Made by a program: the position numbers and the translations under genes. The notes under the pieces were generated by a model. It made no database searches. It had not been told where the DNA came from and was given only the letters and a program-made list of their open reading frames with translations. Shown one piece after another: positions 1 through 8,274 of a stretch of DNA of 64,000 nt (position 1 is its first letter; every line of letters begins with the position of its first letter). The stretch comes from Lampropedia puyangensis (GTDB lineage: Bacteria; Pseudomonadota; Gammaproteobacteria; Burkholderiales; Burkholderiaceae_C): assembly GCF_004833285.1 (NCBI RefSeq), contig NZ_STFG01000001.1:248001-312000 (forward strand), given 5' to 3'.

Positions 1-177
1 CCCAAAGGGGTTCCGGTCGCGACCTTCGCTATCGGTACTGCAGGCGCGGCCAATGCTGCGCTGTTTGCTGTGGCCTTGCTGGCAAGGCAAAACCCAGCAC
101 TTGCTGCGCAATTGCAAGCTTGGCGTGCCAAGCAAACCGAAGTGGCACGCCAAATGGCTTTGCCGCCGGTAGTCTGA
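1..177 (+). CDS. purE: 5-(carboxyamino)imidazole ribonucleotide mutase, 3' end only
   Basis: Only the last 58 codons are present; the frame is open from base 1 and stops with TGA at 175-177. The visible part begins [20 protein letters not shown] and continues ALFAVALLA, the conserved C-terminal region of class I PurE (usual form [22 protein letters not shown]). PurE moves the carboxyl group of N5-CAIR to give CAIR in cytosolic purine synthesis. The next gene is purK, which makes its substrate, and this pair is normally co-transcribed. The tail after the conserved core ([20 protein letters not shown]) is ordinary. I am confident of the family; the start lies outside the window. Confidence 0.95.
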   Translation, partial: PKGVPVATFAIGTAGAANAALFAVALLARQNPALAAQLQAWRAKQTEVARQMALPPVV

Positions 178-252
178 ATTCAAGTTTCAAGTGGGGATGA
201 AGGTTGGCTTAATGCGTACCTTCTGTGATGCGAATGCGATGTGAGGTGTGTG

Positions 253-1464
253 ATGAATGAAGCGCTGTTGGTTCAAACGCAGGGCTATGACCCTATTCTT
301 CCTGGGGCCAGTCTGGGGGTGATGGGGGGTGGTCAGCTCGGGCGTATGTTTGTCCATGCGGCGCAGGCCATGGGCTACCACACCGTGGTGCTGGACCCTG
401 ACACACAAGGTCCTGCAGGGCAGGCCAGTGACCAGCAGATTGTTGCCGCCTATGACGATGCGCAAGGTCTTGCGCAGTTGGCGCAAGCGGTGGCAGCGAT
501 CACAACGGAATTCGAGAATGTGCCCGCGCAAGCCTTTACTGCTTTAGGCAAACTTAACCGTGTGGCGCCGCCTGCAGTGGCCATTGCTATTGCGCAGGAC
601 CGGGTGGCTGAGAAGGTGCATTTTCAGCATCATGGTGTGCCGGTCGCCCCTTTTGCTGTGGTGGACTCCCCTGAGTCTTTGCAAGCGGTTGCGCCCACAT
701 TGTTTCCTGGTATTTTAAAAACCAGCCGCTTAGGGTATGACGGCAAAGGGCAGGTACAGGTAGCCAACCTGCAGGAATTGCAGCGAGCCTGGGAATCCTT
801 GAAGCAAGTGCCCTGTGTGCTGGAAAAACGCATGGAACTGGACTTTGAAGTCTCAGTCGTGCTGGCGCGTGGCTTTGATGGCTCAATCGTGACGCTGCCG
901 GTGCAGCGCAATATTCACCACAACGGTATTCTGGCCAGCACCCTTGTGCTTCCAGGCAGCATCCATCCTGATGTGGAAGAGCAGGCAGTACACGTAGCCA
1001 AGAGCATCGCAGTGGCCACAGAGTATGTGGGCGTGTTGTGCGTTGAATTCTTTGTGCTCAAAGATGGGCGTGTGATTGCCAATGAGATGGCGCCACGGCC
1101 GCACAACAGTGGCCACTACAGTATTGATGCCTGCGATGTGTCGCAGTTCGAACTGCAGGTGCGCACTTTGGCCAGCTTGCCTTTGCTGCAACCGCGTTTG
1201 CACAGCCCTGCGATCATGCTCAATATTCTGGGCGATCTCTGGTTTGATGAAGACAGCGACGAACCTCGCCACCCGGATTGGGCCACCGTGCTGAGCTATC
1301 CGGGCGTGCACCTGCATTTGTATGGCAAAAGCCAAGCGCGCAAAGGCCGCAAAATGGGCCACATCACCATCACCGCTAAAACAGTAGAAGTGGTGCTGAA
1401 CAATGCCGCCAAGGTCGCCGCGCATTTGGGCTTGCCACAAGACTTTGCGCAGGCGAATGTGTAA
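253..1464 (+). CDS. purK: 5-(carboxyamino)imidazole ribonucleotide synthase
   Basis: PurK is an ATP-grasp enzyme that carboxylates AIR with bicarbonate and ATP to give N5-CAIR. The 403-residue product opens with an N-terminal nucleotide-fold motif (LGVMGGGQLGRMFVHAAQAM), then shows the ATP-grasp centre (ILKTSRLGYDGKGQ, VLEKRMELDFEVSVV) and the C-terminal metal and substrate region (VIANEMAPRPHNSGHYSIDA). Length fits the proteobacterial family. An in-frame GTG exists at 241, but I chose ATG 253 because GTGAGG sits about 6 bases upstream as a ribosome site and homologues start near here. It follows purE by 75 bases and precedes sua5 by 67, probably one transcript. Confidence 0.95.
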   Translation: MNEALLVQTQGYDPILPGASLGVMGGGQLGRMFVHAAQAMGYHTVVLDPDTQGPAGQASDQQIVAAYDDAQGLAQLAQAVAAITTEFENVPAQAFTALGKLNRVAPPAVAIAIAQDRVAEKVHFQHHGVPVAPFAVVDSPESLQAVAPTLFPGILKTSRLGYDGKGQVQVANLQELQRAWESLKQVPCVLEKRMELDFEVSVVLARGFDGSIVTLPVQRNIHHNGILASTLVLPGSIHPDVEEQAVHVAKSIAVATEYVGVLCVEFFVLKDGRVIANEMAPRPHNSGHYSIDACDVSQFELQVRTLASLPLLQPRLHSPAIMLNILGDLWFDEDSDEPRHPDWATVLSYPGVHLHLYGKSQARKGRKMGHITITAKTVEVVLNNAAKVAAHLGLPQDFAQANV

Positions 1465-1531
1465 CGCATTTCTTGTAGCCTGATTGGCACGGCGCACGTG
1501 CGCACAACAGCTTTACACAAAAGAGATAGAC

Positions 1532-2542
1532 ATGATTGCAGCTCCTTCGGATGAATCCATTGCGCAGGCGGTAAGCGCCTTGCAGCAGGGACAGTTGTTG
1601 GGTTTACCTACGGAGACCGTGTATGGCTTGGCGGCAGACGCCTTGCAGCCGCAGGCAGTGGCGCAGATTTACCAGCGCAAAGGCCGTCCGGCAGACCACC
1701 CGCTGATTGTGCATGTGGCTGATGCGGCGGGTGTGGCTCATTTTGCTTCTGAAGTGCCTGCTTTTGCGCAGGCTTTGATGGATACCTTCTGGCCAGGGCC
1801 ATTGACGCTGATTCTGCCGCGCCGTCCGGGTGTAGGCGAAGCCGCTGCTGCGGGGCAGGACACGATTGGCCTGCGTTGCCCATCGCACCCTGTTGCACTC
1901 CGTGTGTTGCAAGCCGGGTTGCAGGCAACTCCGGCTATTTTTGGACTAGCTGGTCCTAGTGCCAACCGGTTTGGGCGTGTCAGCCCAACCACGGCGCAGC
2001 ATGTGGCGGAGGAATTCGGTGATGATCTTCTGGTGCTTGATGGCGGCGCATGCGATGTGGGCATTGAATCCACTATCGTGGATTGCAGCCGCGGCCAGCC
2101 GGTTATTCTGAGACCAGGCCATGTGCGTGCGCAGCAGATTGCACAGGCGACAGGCATGCTCGTTTTGAACAAAGATGAAGCGCTGGACCAGTTGCCAAGC
2201 ACAGAAGAGCCCAAGGCTCCAGGAACATTAACGGCGCATTACGCCCCCAATGCGACGGTGCGTTTGATGGATGCCCAAGCGATGGTTGCAGCACTGGGTG
2301 TTTTGGGGGCGCAAGCTAAGCATTTGGCCATTTACAGCCGCACTGCCATGCGCAGCGCCTCAGCCGATGTGGTGATGCGTACCATGCCTGCGCAGCCTGA
2401 AGCGGTTGCGCATGAATTATTCAGCGTACTGCGTGATTTGGATGCGCAGGCGGTCAAACTGATCTGGATTGAAGACGTTCCCGCAGATGCCGCTTGGGAT
2501 GGTGTCAGAGACCGTTTGCAGCGTGCCGCTGCCAGCGCGTAA
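1532..2542 (+). CDS. tsaC: L-threonylcarbamoyladenylate synthase, two-domain Sua5 type
   Basis: The enzyme makes threonylcarbamoyl-AMP from threonine, bicarbonate and ATP, the first step of t6A modification of tRNAs reading ANN codons. The 336-residue protein has an N-terminal YrdC/TsaC domain (about residues 8-200), with the family signature GLPTETVYGLAADA, the KGRPADHPLIVHV motif, and SANRFGRVSPT and IESTIVDC further on. A C-terminal Sua5 domain (about 220-336, from APGTLTAHYAP) makes it the long Sua5 form rather than short TsaC. ATG 1532 follows AAAGAGATAGAC; an earlier in-frame TTG at 1484 lacks a ribosome site. It lies downstream of purK, as often seen in this order. Confidence 0.93.
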   Translation: MIAAPSDESIAQAVSALQQGQLLGLPTETVYGLAADALQPQAVAQIYQRKGRPADHPLIVHVADAAGVAHFASEVPAFAQALMDTFWPGPLTLILPRRPGVGEAAAAGQDTIGLRCPSHPVALRVLQAGLQATPAIFGLAGPSANRFGRVSPTTAQHVAEEFGDDLLVLDGGACDVGIESTIVDCSRGQPVILRPGHVRAQQIAQATGMLVLNKDEALDQLPSTEEPKAPGTLTAHYAPNATVRLMDAQAMVAALGVLGAQAKHLAIYSRTAMRSASADVVMRTMPAQPEAVAHELFSVLRDLDAQAVKLIWIEDVPADAAWDGVRDRLQRAAASA

Positions 2543-2630
2543 GCGTTTTGTAGCAATCTCAAGTGGTGAGAATCATTCTGCCTTTGCACGAAGGCAGCTA
2601 AACTAGCACCAAATCAACCGGAGTACATAC

Positions 2631-3590
2631 ATGGCATTTCAATGGAGTCGCTGCGCAGGTTACTTGGCTGCAGCAATTACCGCAGCAAGCTTGGCTGCCT
2701 GCGGATCAAGTTCTGTCGAATCAGCGTTCAATGCATCGCGCGTGATCGCTTTTGGAGATGGACAAAGTGATGTGGGGCAATCTGGCTCGCGCTTTACTGT
2801 CAATGGCGTGACTGAGCGCTCAAACTGGACAGAGGAGGTCGCATCGAACTATGGGTTGACTGTGACGCCAGCCTCCCAAGGCGGGACATCGTACGCATGG
2901 GGCAATACCCGTGTTTTGGCTACGCCCGATGCAGCAGGCAATGCCAATACCCCTACGCTGCGCGATCAGATCGGCAGTTTCTTGGCGAGCAATTCTTTCA
3001 ATGGTGGGGATTTGGTGCTCGTCAGTGGCGGCACCAGTGATGTGATTGCTGTGGCACAACAAGCTTTGAGTGGCGCCATCACGCGTGAGCAAGCCTATAC
3101 CGATGTGCGTCGCATCAGTGGTGAGTTGACCAGTCAAGTGCAGCGTTTGCGTGAAAACGGCGCGCAGTACATTGTGGTCATTGGCACATACAACCTCAGC
3201 AAGTCGATTTGGGCCCGCAATATTGGTGAGCAGGCCTTCCTCGAAGGCTTGTCTAAAACCTTCAATGAAGGCTTCAAGATTTCTATGGAAGAAACCACCT
3301 ACAAGCCCAATGTGCTGTATGTGGATTTGGAGCAATACGTCAACGTGGTCTCCAACGGCCCCAACTATTACGCTATTAACAATATGGACCAGCCGGTGTG
3401 CAATTCGGTGGACAGCGCCGCGGGTATTGGTATCGGGGCAGGGCACGTCAGCTCCGCCTTGTGCAATTTGTCCACGGTGGTCTCTTCCAGCGTCGACCAA
3501 TACGGTTTTGCCGATGAAGTCTATCTGACACCCACTGTGCAGCGCCAGTTCGGGAGCTGGGCTGCGGGCTTGATTCGCGACCGTTGGTAA
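2631..3590 (+). CDS. GDSL/SGNH-type lipoprotein, catalytic residues apparently lost
   Basis: The 319-residue product begins with a lipoprotein signal (lipobox LAAC, Cys24), so it is probably anchored in the outer membrane or periplasm. The fold is recognisable as a GDSL/SGNH esterase related to secreted lecithinase/haemolysin-type proteins: block I at residues 38-48 (VIAFGDGQSDV), block III around LVSGGTSDVI and block V around FADEVYLTPTVQRQFG near the C-terminus. In active members these read FGDSLSD, GxND and DxxHPT. Here Gly44 stands at the nucleophile Ser, Thr replaces the block III Asn and Tyr replaces the catalytic His. The start has GGAG 8 bases upstream. Transcript ends at the hairpin at 3614. 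Function unknown; probably not an esterase. Confidence 0.75.
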   Translation: MAFQWSRCAGYLAAAITAASLAACGSSSVESAFNASRVIAFGDGQSDVGQSGSRFTVNGVTERSNWTEEVASNYGLTVTPASQGGTSYAWGNTRVLATPDAAGNANTPTLRDQIGSFLASNSFNGGDLVLVSGGTSDVIAVAQQALSGAITREQAYTDVRRISGELTSQVQRLRENGAQYIVVIGTYNLSKSIWARNIGEQAFLEGLSKTFNEGFKISMEETTYKPNVLYVDLEQYVNVVSNGPNYYAINNMDQPVCNSVDSAAGIGIGAGHVSSALCNLSTVVSSSVDQYGFADEVYLTPTVQRQFGSWAAGLIRDRW

Positions 3591-3613
3591 ACACGCGGCA
3601 TTGTCAGGCACCC

Positions 3614-3643
3614 AAAAAGCCACTGCTCGCAGTGGCTTTTTTT
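3614..3643. terminator. bidirectional intrinsic terminator
   Basis: A 12-bp perfect stem (AAAAAGCCACTG / CAGTGGCTTTTT) with a CTCG loop runs into a T run on the + strand and carries a matching A run on its left. It can end both the lipoprotein gene (stop at 3590) and the permease gene reading the other way (stop at 3695). Confidence 0.9.
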
Positions 3644-3694
3644 CGTCTGAACAGGCGCTTGGAGAGCCCTGTTGTTATGTGTTTTGTAGATGGC

Positions 3695-5743
3695 TCAGGT
3701 GCGTTTAGCCATATGTGCCAGTGGTATGCAGAGCAACAAGTAAAATGCGGCTGCAAACAAATACACCTCAGCAAAGTAGGGGCGCCAGCCGGTGTCAGCA
3801 ATAACGGTTTTTGCAGCAGCCAGCGTATCGAATACGCCAATGATGGCCACGAGCGATGTGTCTTTGATCGCCCCAACAAACACTCCCAGTGCGGCAGGAG
3901 TAGCCAGACGCTTGGCTTGTGGCAACACAATATACAGCAGGGTGGCGGATACACGCATGCCCATGGCTTTGGCCGCTAGCGTTTGGCCTATCGGGACTGC
4001 TTGCAGTGCGCCGCGCAACACTTCGGCCAACATACAACTGGTGTGTAAGATCAGCGCGATCAGGGCTAGGAACCATTTGGAAGCGCTCCAGTCCCCTTTG
4101 AAGAAAAGCGGAATCCAGAACGAACATACCAACAGCAAGACCACTAAAGGAATGCTGCGAATCGCATCAATCAGTCCTGCGCTACTGGTTCGCAGCCACC
4201 ATGGCCCTTGTTTGCGCAGCAAGGCCAAGGCCACAGCAAGTGGAATGGAGAGCATGATGGCCAACAGAGCCAGCGTTAAGGTGGAGAGCACGCCGCCCCA
4301 AGCTACGGTGGGTAAGGCGGGCCAGGGCCCTATGCCTTGCAAAATGGCCACGATCAATGCGCTCAACAAGCCCACGATGGCGATGCGCCAACGCATATGC
4401 AGACGTGCTTTAAACAGCACCAAAGCAACAACAGCAAGCAACGCACAGCACATGGCAGCCTGGCTGCGCTGGCCGCTGGCAATGGTGCCAAACATCAACA
4501 GTTGGATATTGGAGGTGATCAACGCCCAGCATGCCCCTGCTGCGACTGCCGCATTGGCTCGGCAGGCTTGAGCATCTCCTACCCAAGTGGCATTGAGTAC
4601 TCCCCACTGCAAGGACTGCCAGGCCAGCCAAGCCAATATGACGCTTAGGCTCAAGGTCAGTGCAGTGCTGCCGGTATTGGCGAACAGCGTGGCGCGCTGA
4701 AATCGTGGTGTCGCAAGCATTTGTCCAAGCCGCAGGCCTGAGGAAGACAGCAGACTGGCTTTGTTGATGCGATGGTTGTAGTGCGATAGCAATGCGGCAA
4801 CCACCATGCCTGCCAGCAGGTAAAAGGCCATCGCCATCGTCATGCCTTCGATGGCTTTGCCGGTTTGGGTAATGGTGGTGTTGATGATGGCCATCAAATC
4901 CTGAAAACCAATGGCGATAGCCAATGTGCTGTTCTTCAGTAGCATCAGGCATTGATTGGCGTAGGGAGGAATGCCTACACGGGCTGCATAAGGGTAAATG
5001 ACGGTTTGCGCTAAGGTTGGCCACCGCATGCCCAGAGCCAATCCGGCTTGTACCTGCCCGGCAGGGACGGCGAGCACCGCACCGCGCACCACGTCTGAAA
5101 TGTAGCTGGCATGAAAAACCGATAGCCCAACCAGTAAGGTGGTGAGTTCAGGGCTGAGCGTCCAGCCGCCGCGCACGCCCAAACCAACCAGTTGCGGCAC
5201 GCTCCACTCCAAAGGTGCGTGGTACTGTCCTGCTGCAGCAATAAGGGCTGCCAAGGTGATGCTCAGCCAGAGGGGGTGGCGTGTCCATCGTGCCATCTGG
5301 TTGCGCAGCCAAGGATGCAGCACCAGGATGCTCAGGGCTACTAGAAGCGGCCAAAGGTTCAGCCCCATCAGAGCAGGGATGCTCAGTCCCCGGTTCGACA
5401 GGCTGATTCCTGGCAGTGGTTGCCAGGCTTCACGAATAGGCGGCAGAGCCAGTAGCAAGGCATACCACATGAACAGTTGCAACAAGACTGGCGTGTTGCG
5501 AATCGGCTCGATCAAGAGCGTCAAGGTGCGGTCGAGCAATGCATGGCGACTCAGACGCAGCAAGCCTAATGCCGTGCCCAATAACGTGGCCAGTGGAATG
5601 GCTACTGCGGCAATGGCCAGCGTATTGGCGGCACCGGCCAGTAACAGGTGTGCATAGCTGTCGTCGGGGCTGGCATGCAGCAAGCTTTCAGAGATTTGAA
5701 AGCCTGCCCTCTGGCTCAGCCAGCTCAGGTCCAAAGCATCCAT
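3695..5743 (-). CDS. amino-acid ABC transporter permease, AapQ-AapM fusion
   Basis: This 682-residue inner-membrane protein contains two HisM/AapQ-type permease modules in one chain. Module 1 spans roughly residues 30-330, with a cytoplasmic EAA-type loop around residues 215-265 (SDVVRGAVLAVPAGQVQAGL, then LMLLKNSTLAIAIGFQDL). Module 2 spans about 450-682, with its own loop (AEVLRGALQAVPIGQTLAAK, then GAIKDTSLVAIIGVFD). In the usual aapJQMP operon these are separate AapQ and AapM subunits of about 400 and 385 residues, so this fusion is shorter than their sum. AAGGA lies 9 bases before the ATG. It follows the binding protein gene aapJ; no ATPase gene (aapP) follows, only the terminator at 3614. 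Confidence 0.88.
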   Translation of the reverse strand: MDALDLSWLSQRAGFQISESLLHASPDDSYAHLLLAGAANTLAIAAVAIPLATLLGTALGLLRLSRHALLDRTLTLLIEPIRNTPVLLQLFMWYALLLALPPIREAWQPLPGISLSNRGLSIPALMGLNLWPLLVALSILVLHPWLRNQMARWTRHPLWLSITLAALIAAAGQYHAPLEWSVPQLVGLGVRGGWTLSPELTTLLVGLSVFHASYISDVVRGAVLAVPAGQVQAGLALGMRWPTLAQTVIYPYAARVGIPPYANQCLMLLKNSTLAIAIGFQDLMAIINTTITQTGKAIEGMTMAMAFYLLAGMVVAALLSHYNHRINKASLLSSSGLRLGQMLATPRFQRATLFANTGSTALTLSLSVILAWLAWQSLQWGVLNATWVGDAQACRANAAVAAGACWALITSNIQLLMFGTIASGQRSQAAMCCALLAVVALVLFKARLHMRWRIAIVGLLSALIVAILQGIGPWPALPTVAWGGVLSTLTLALLAIMLSIPLAVALALLRKQGPWWLRTSSAGLIDAIRSIPLVVLLLVCSFWIPLFFKGDWSASKWFLALIALILHTSCMLAEVLRGALQAVPIGQTLAAKAMGMRVSATLLYIVLPQAKRLATPAALGVFVGAIKDTSLVAIIGVFDTLAAAKTVIADTGWRPYFAEVYLFAAAFYLLLCIPLAHMAKRT

Positions 5744-5782
5744 GCGTCAAGTTCCTTGGGGCGTAGATCAATCGTGGAGAGG

Positions 5783-5822
5783 AAAACGAAAAGAGCCCCT
5801 TGGCTATATCTACCAAGAGGCT
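5783..5822 (-). terminator. hairpin between binding protein and permease genes
   Basis: AGCCCCTTGG (5794-5803) pairs with CCAAGAGGCT (5813-5822) with one mismatch. On the minus-strand transcript it is followed by CTTTTCGTTTTCC. This is a plausible leaky terminator that would leave more binding-protein mRNA than permease mRNA, a common arrangement in ABC importer operons. Confidence 0.55.
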
Positions 5823-5852
5823 TGTTTGCTGTAAAAACGAGTTTGGCTGTGC

Positions 5853-6890
5853 TTATTGGAACGGAGGAGCGTAGAGCAAGCCGCCTTGACTCCATTGTGC
5901 GTTCAGACCACGCTCAAGTTTGATGGGGGTTTTCAGGCCCACATTGCGCTCCCAAATCTCACCGTAATGGCCTACGTTTTTGATGATGTTGTAAATCCAT
6001 TTTTCATCCAAGCCAAAGCTTTTGCCAATGCCTGCATCCAAGCCTAGTAGGCGGCGCACCTGTGGATCTTTGGATTGCGCGAAACTGTCCACATTGCTGC
6101 TGCTGATACCCAACTCTTCAGCAGCAACCAATGCATTGACAGTCCATTTCACAATGGCAATCCAGTTGCTATCGTTGTCACGCACCCAAGGGCCTAGAGG
6201 CGATTTGTTGATGTTTTCCGGCAAGATCACAAAATCATCAGGATTGTCGGCGCGCGCAGAACGGCTGGCGGCCAAGGTGGATTTGTCTGACAAGTACACA
6301 TCGCAGCGGCCCGCGTAGAAGGCTTTTTCAAGCTCCACCAGATTTTCAATCACCACGGGTTTGTATTCGAGCTTGTGTGCAGTAAACCAGTCGACCAGAT
6401 TTTGCTCATTGTTTGTGCCCGGCTGAACGCAGACTTGGGCGCCATTGAGGTCTTTGGCACTGGTGATACCGAGTTTTTTCGGAACCATGAAGCCTTGACC
6501 GTCATAGAACACGATTGCAGGTGCGGTGATTTTGATGCCTGAGTCGCGTCCGGAGGTGATGGTCGTGTTGCGGCTGAGCACGTCAATTTCGCCGTTTTGC
6601 AATGCCGGGAAACGTTGCTGCGAGCTCAAAGGCACATAGCGCACCTTGTCTGGTGAGCCCAAAGTGGCAGTCGCCAAGGCTTTGCAGACATCCACATCCA
6701 AGCCATGCCACTGTCCGTTTTTATCGGCCAGTGACAAGCCTGCTGAGCCTTGGCTCACACCGCACACCAATTCACCTCGTTTTTTGATGGCAGCGACTGT
6801 GGCGCCTGCTTCCTGTGCGACTGCACCTGTGGATAGCAAGCTGGCAGTGGCCAATACCACTGCAGAGAGAGAAAGAGAGGTCAATTTCAT
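5853..6890 (-). CDS. aapJ: periplasmic general L-amino-acid binding protein
   Basis: The 345-residue product is a family 3 solute-binding protein of the AapJ type. A Sec signal peptide (MKLTSLSLSAVVLATASLLS, cleavage near AVAQEA) is followed by the class signature RGELVCGVSQGSAGLSLADK, then DVDVCKALA and LSRNTTITSGRDSG. It should deliver a range of L-amino acids to the permease gene just downstream. Translation most likely starts at 6890, where the signal peptide begins; ten extra in-frame codons upstream would spoil it. The gene is divergent from the aminotransferase at 7066, and the intervening 175 bases hold an inverted repeat that may be an operator. Confidence 0.92.
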   Translation of the reverse strand: MKLTSLSLSAVVLATASLLSTGAVAQEAGATVAAIKKRGELVCGVSQGSAGLSLADKNGQWHGLDVDVCKALATATLGSPDKVRYVPLSSQQRFPALQNGEIDVLSRNTTITSGRDSGIKITAPAIVFYDGQGFMVPKKLGITSAKDLNGAQVCVQPGTNNEQNLVDWFTAHKLEYKPVVIENLVELEKAFYAGRCDVYLSDKSTLAASRSARADNPDDFVILPENINKSPLGPWVRDNDSNWIAIVKWTVNALVAAEELGISSSNVDSFAQSKDPQVRRLLGLDAGIGKSFGLDEKWIYNIIKNVGHYGEIWERNVGLKTPIKLERGLNAQWSQGGLLYAPPFQ

Positions 6891-6934
6891 GAAGTGGTAT
6901 CCGTAGGCCCTGATGAGCAAAAGTGACGAAATCC

Positions 6935-6959
6935 ATTGAAATGTTAAAAATATTTCAAT
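6935..6959. promoter_or_regulatory. inverted repeat in divergent intergenic region, candidate operator
   Basis: A perfect 8-bp inverted repeat, ATTGAAAT-N9-ATTTCAAT, lies 45 bases upstream of aapJ and about 105 upstream of the aminotransferase gene, in an A+T-rich stretch. Its size and symmetry suit a dimeric regulator controlling both directions. The regulator is not encoded next to it. Confidence 0.4.
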
Positions 6960-7065
6960 TTAGGCGCATTCTATGCGCAACTTCATGCTAATTTCTTATA
7001 AGCAAATACCCGCTTTGTGTGGGTAAAAAATCCATAATGCACAGCGTTCAATAGGCTAATTTCCC

Positions 7066-8274
7066 ATGTCAACCACAGAGACTTCTGCAGCGCCTGCTTG
7101 GCAGCAAGCGTTCCGCGCGCACTTCCCTATCGTGAAAGAGCGTGTGTACGCATGCCAAGCGTATTGCAGCCCGATTGCTCCACGGGTCAGCAACGCTGTG
7201 CAGCAGTTTTTTGCCAATCTGAGTATGGCCAGAGCCGATAAACCAGAGTGGCTAGCTGCAGCCGAAGGCGTGCGCGCACAGGTGGCCAAGCTGATCAATG
7301 GGCAGGCGCGGCACGTCGCTTTCACCAAGAACACGACTGAGGGCCTGAATATTGTGGCGCAAGGCTTTCCTTGGCAGCCTGGTGATAACATGGTTCTTGA
7401 CGACCAAGAGCATCCTGTCAATGCTGTGCCATGGTTGAATTTGCGCCATCGGCAAGTGCAAGTGCGCGTAGCTCCCACGCAGGATCGGCGCGTCACGGTC
7501 GATTCGCTGTGGTCGCAGGTTGATGATCGCACCCGTATCGTCGCTGTCTCGTACGTTCAGTACAGCACGGGCGTGCGCGCTGATATCGAAACCCTGGCCA
7601 GGAAATGCAAAGAAAAGGGCATCTTCTTGGTGGTCGATGGAATTCAGGCCGTCGGCTTGTTGCCAACTGATGTGCAATGGGGCATTGGTGCATTGTCTTG
7701 CGGCGCCTATAAGGCACTACACGGGCCTTTGGGTTTAGGGTTTCTCTACGTCAATCCCGAATTGTTGGCGCTGTTGCAGCCCGCCCATTTAGGGCCGTCG
7801 TATGCCAACAGCATAGACCGCAAGCAACCGGGCTGGGCCATGCGGCACAAACCTGGTGACGCCCGTATTTTGGAAGGCGGCAACATCAACTACCCAGCAA
7901 TTGCGGGTTTTGCGCAAGCGCTGTTGATGATTGATGAAGCTCAAGTAGAGCGGATGGCCCCTTGGACACTGGCATTGGGCGCTCGCCTTGATGCTGGTAT
8001 GCGCGCGGAGGGGGTTGAAGTGCTCTCTTCCCCGGTTGAGGGGGAGCAAAGTTCCATTGTGTGTATTCGGCATCCACAGGCGTTCGCCTTGCGCAAGCAC
8101 ATGTACGCCCATGGCGTTGTCTGCAATTTGCTGGATACAGGCTCGATTCGTTTTTCGTTTGGCGCATATAACAATGCGCAGGAAGTGGACCATATTTTGG
8201 CGCTGACGGCGCAGTTCATGCGCGATCCCTCGCTGCGTTCACAAATGGCATTGCCCACGGGGATTCGCCGATGA
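7066..8274 (+). CDS. class V aminotransferase family protein
   Basis: This 402-residue PLP enzyme belongs to the class V (cysteine desulfurase / isopenicillin N epimerase-like) fold. Visible landmarks are the cofactor phosphate region AFTKNTTEGLN (about 85-95), VVDGIQAVG with Asp191 that pairs with the pyridine nitrogen, and SCGAYKALHGPLG with Lys216 as the likely Schiff-base lysine. There is no catalytic cysteine loop of the kind used by true IscS/SufS enzymes that I can identify. It overlaps the next gene by ATGA and is divergent from an amino-acid importer, so it may act on an imported amino acid. Substrate cannot be told from sequence. Confidence 0.85.
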   Translation: MSTTETSAAPAWQQAFRAHFPIVKERVYACQAYCSPIAPRVSNAVQQFFANLSMARADKPEWLAAAEGVRAQVAKLINGQARHVAFTKNTTEGLNIVAQGFPWQPGDNMVLDDQEHPVNAVPWLNLRHRQVQVRVAPTQDRRVTVDSLWSQVDDRTRIVAVSYVQYSTGVRADIETLARKCKEKGIFLVVDGIQAVGLLPTDVQWGIGALSCGAYKALHGPLGLGFLYVNPELLALLQPAHLGPSYANSIDRKQPGWAMRHKPGDARILEGGNINYPAIAGFAQALLMIDEAQVERMAPWTLALGARLDAGMRAEGVEVLSSPVEGEQSSIVCIRHPQAFALRKHMYAHGVVCNLLDTGSIRFSFGAYNNAQEVDHILALTAQFMRDPSLRSQMALPTGIRR

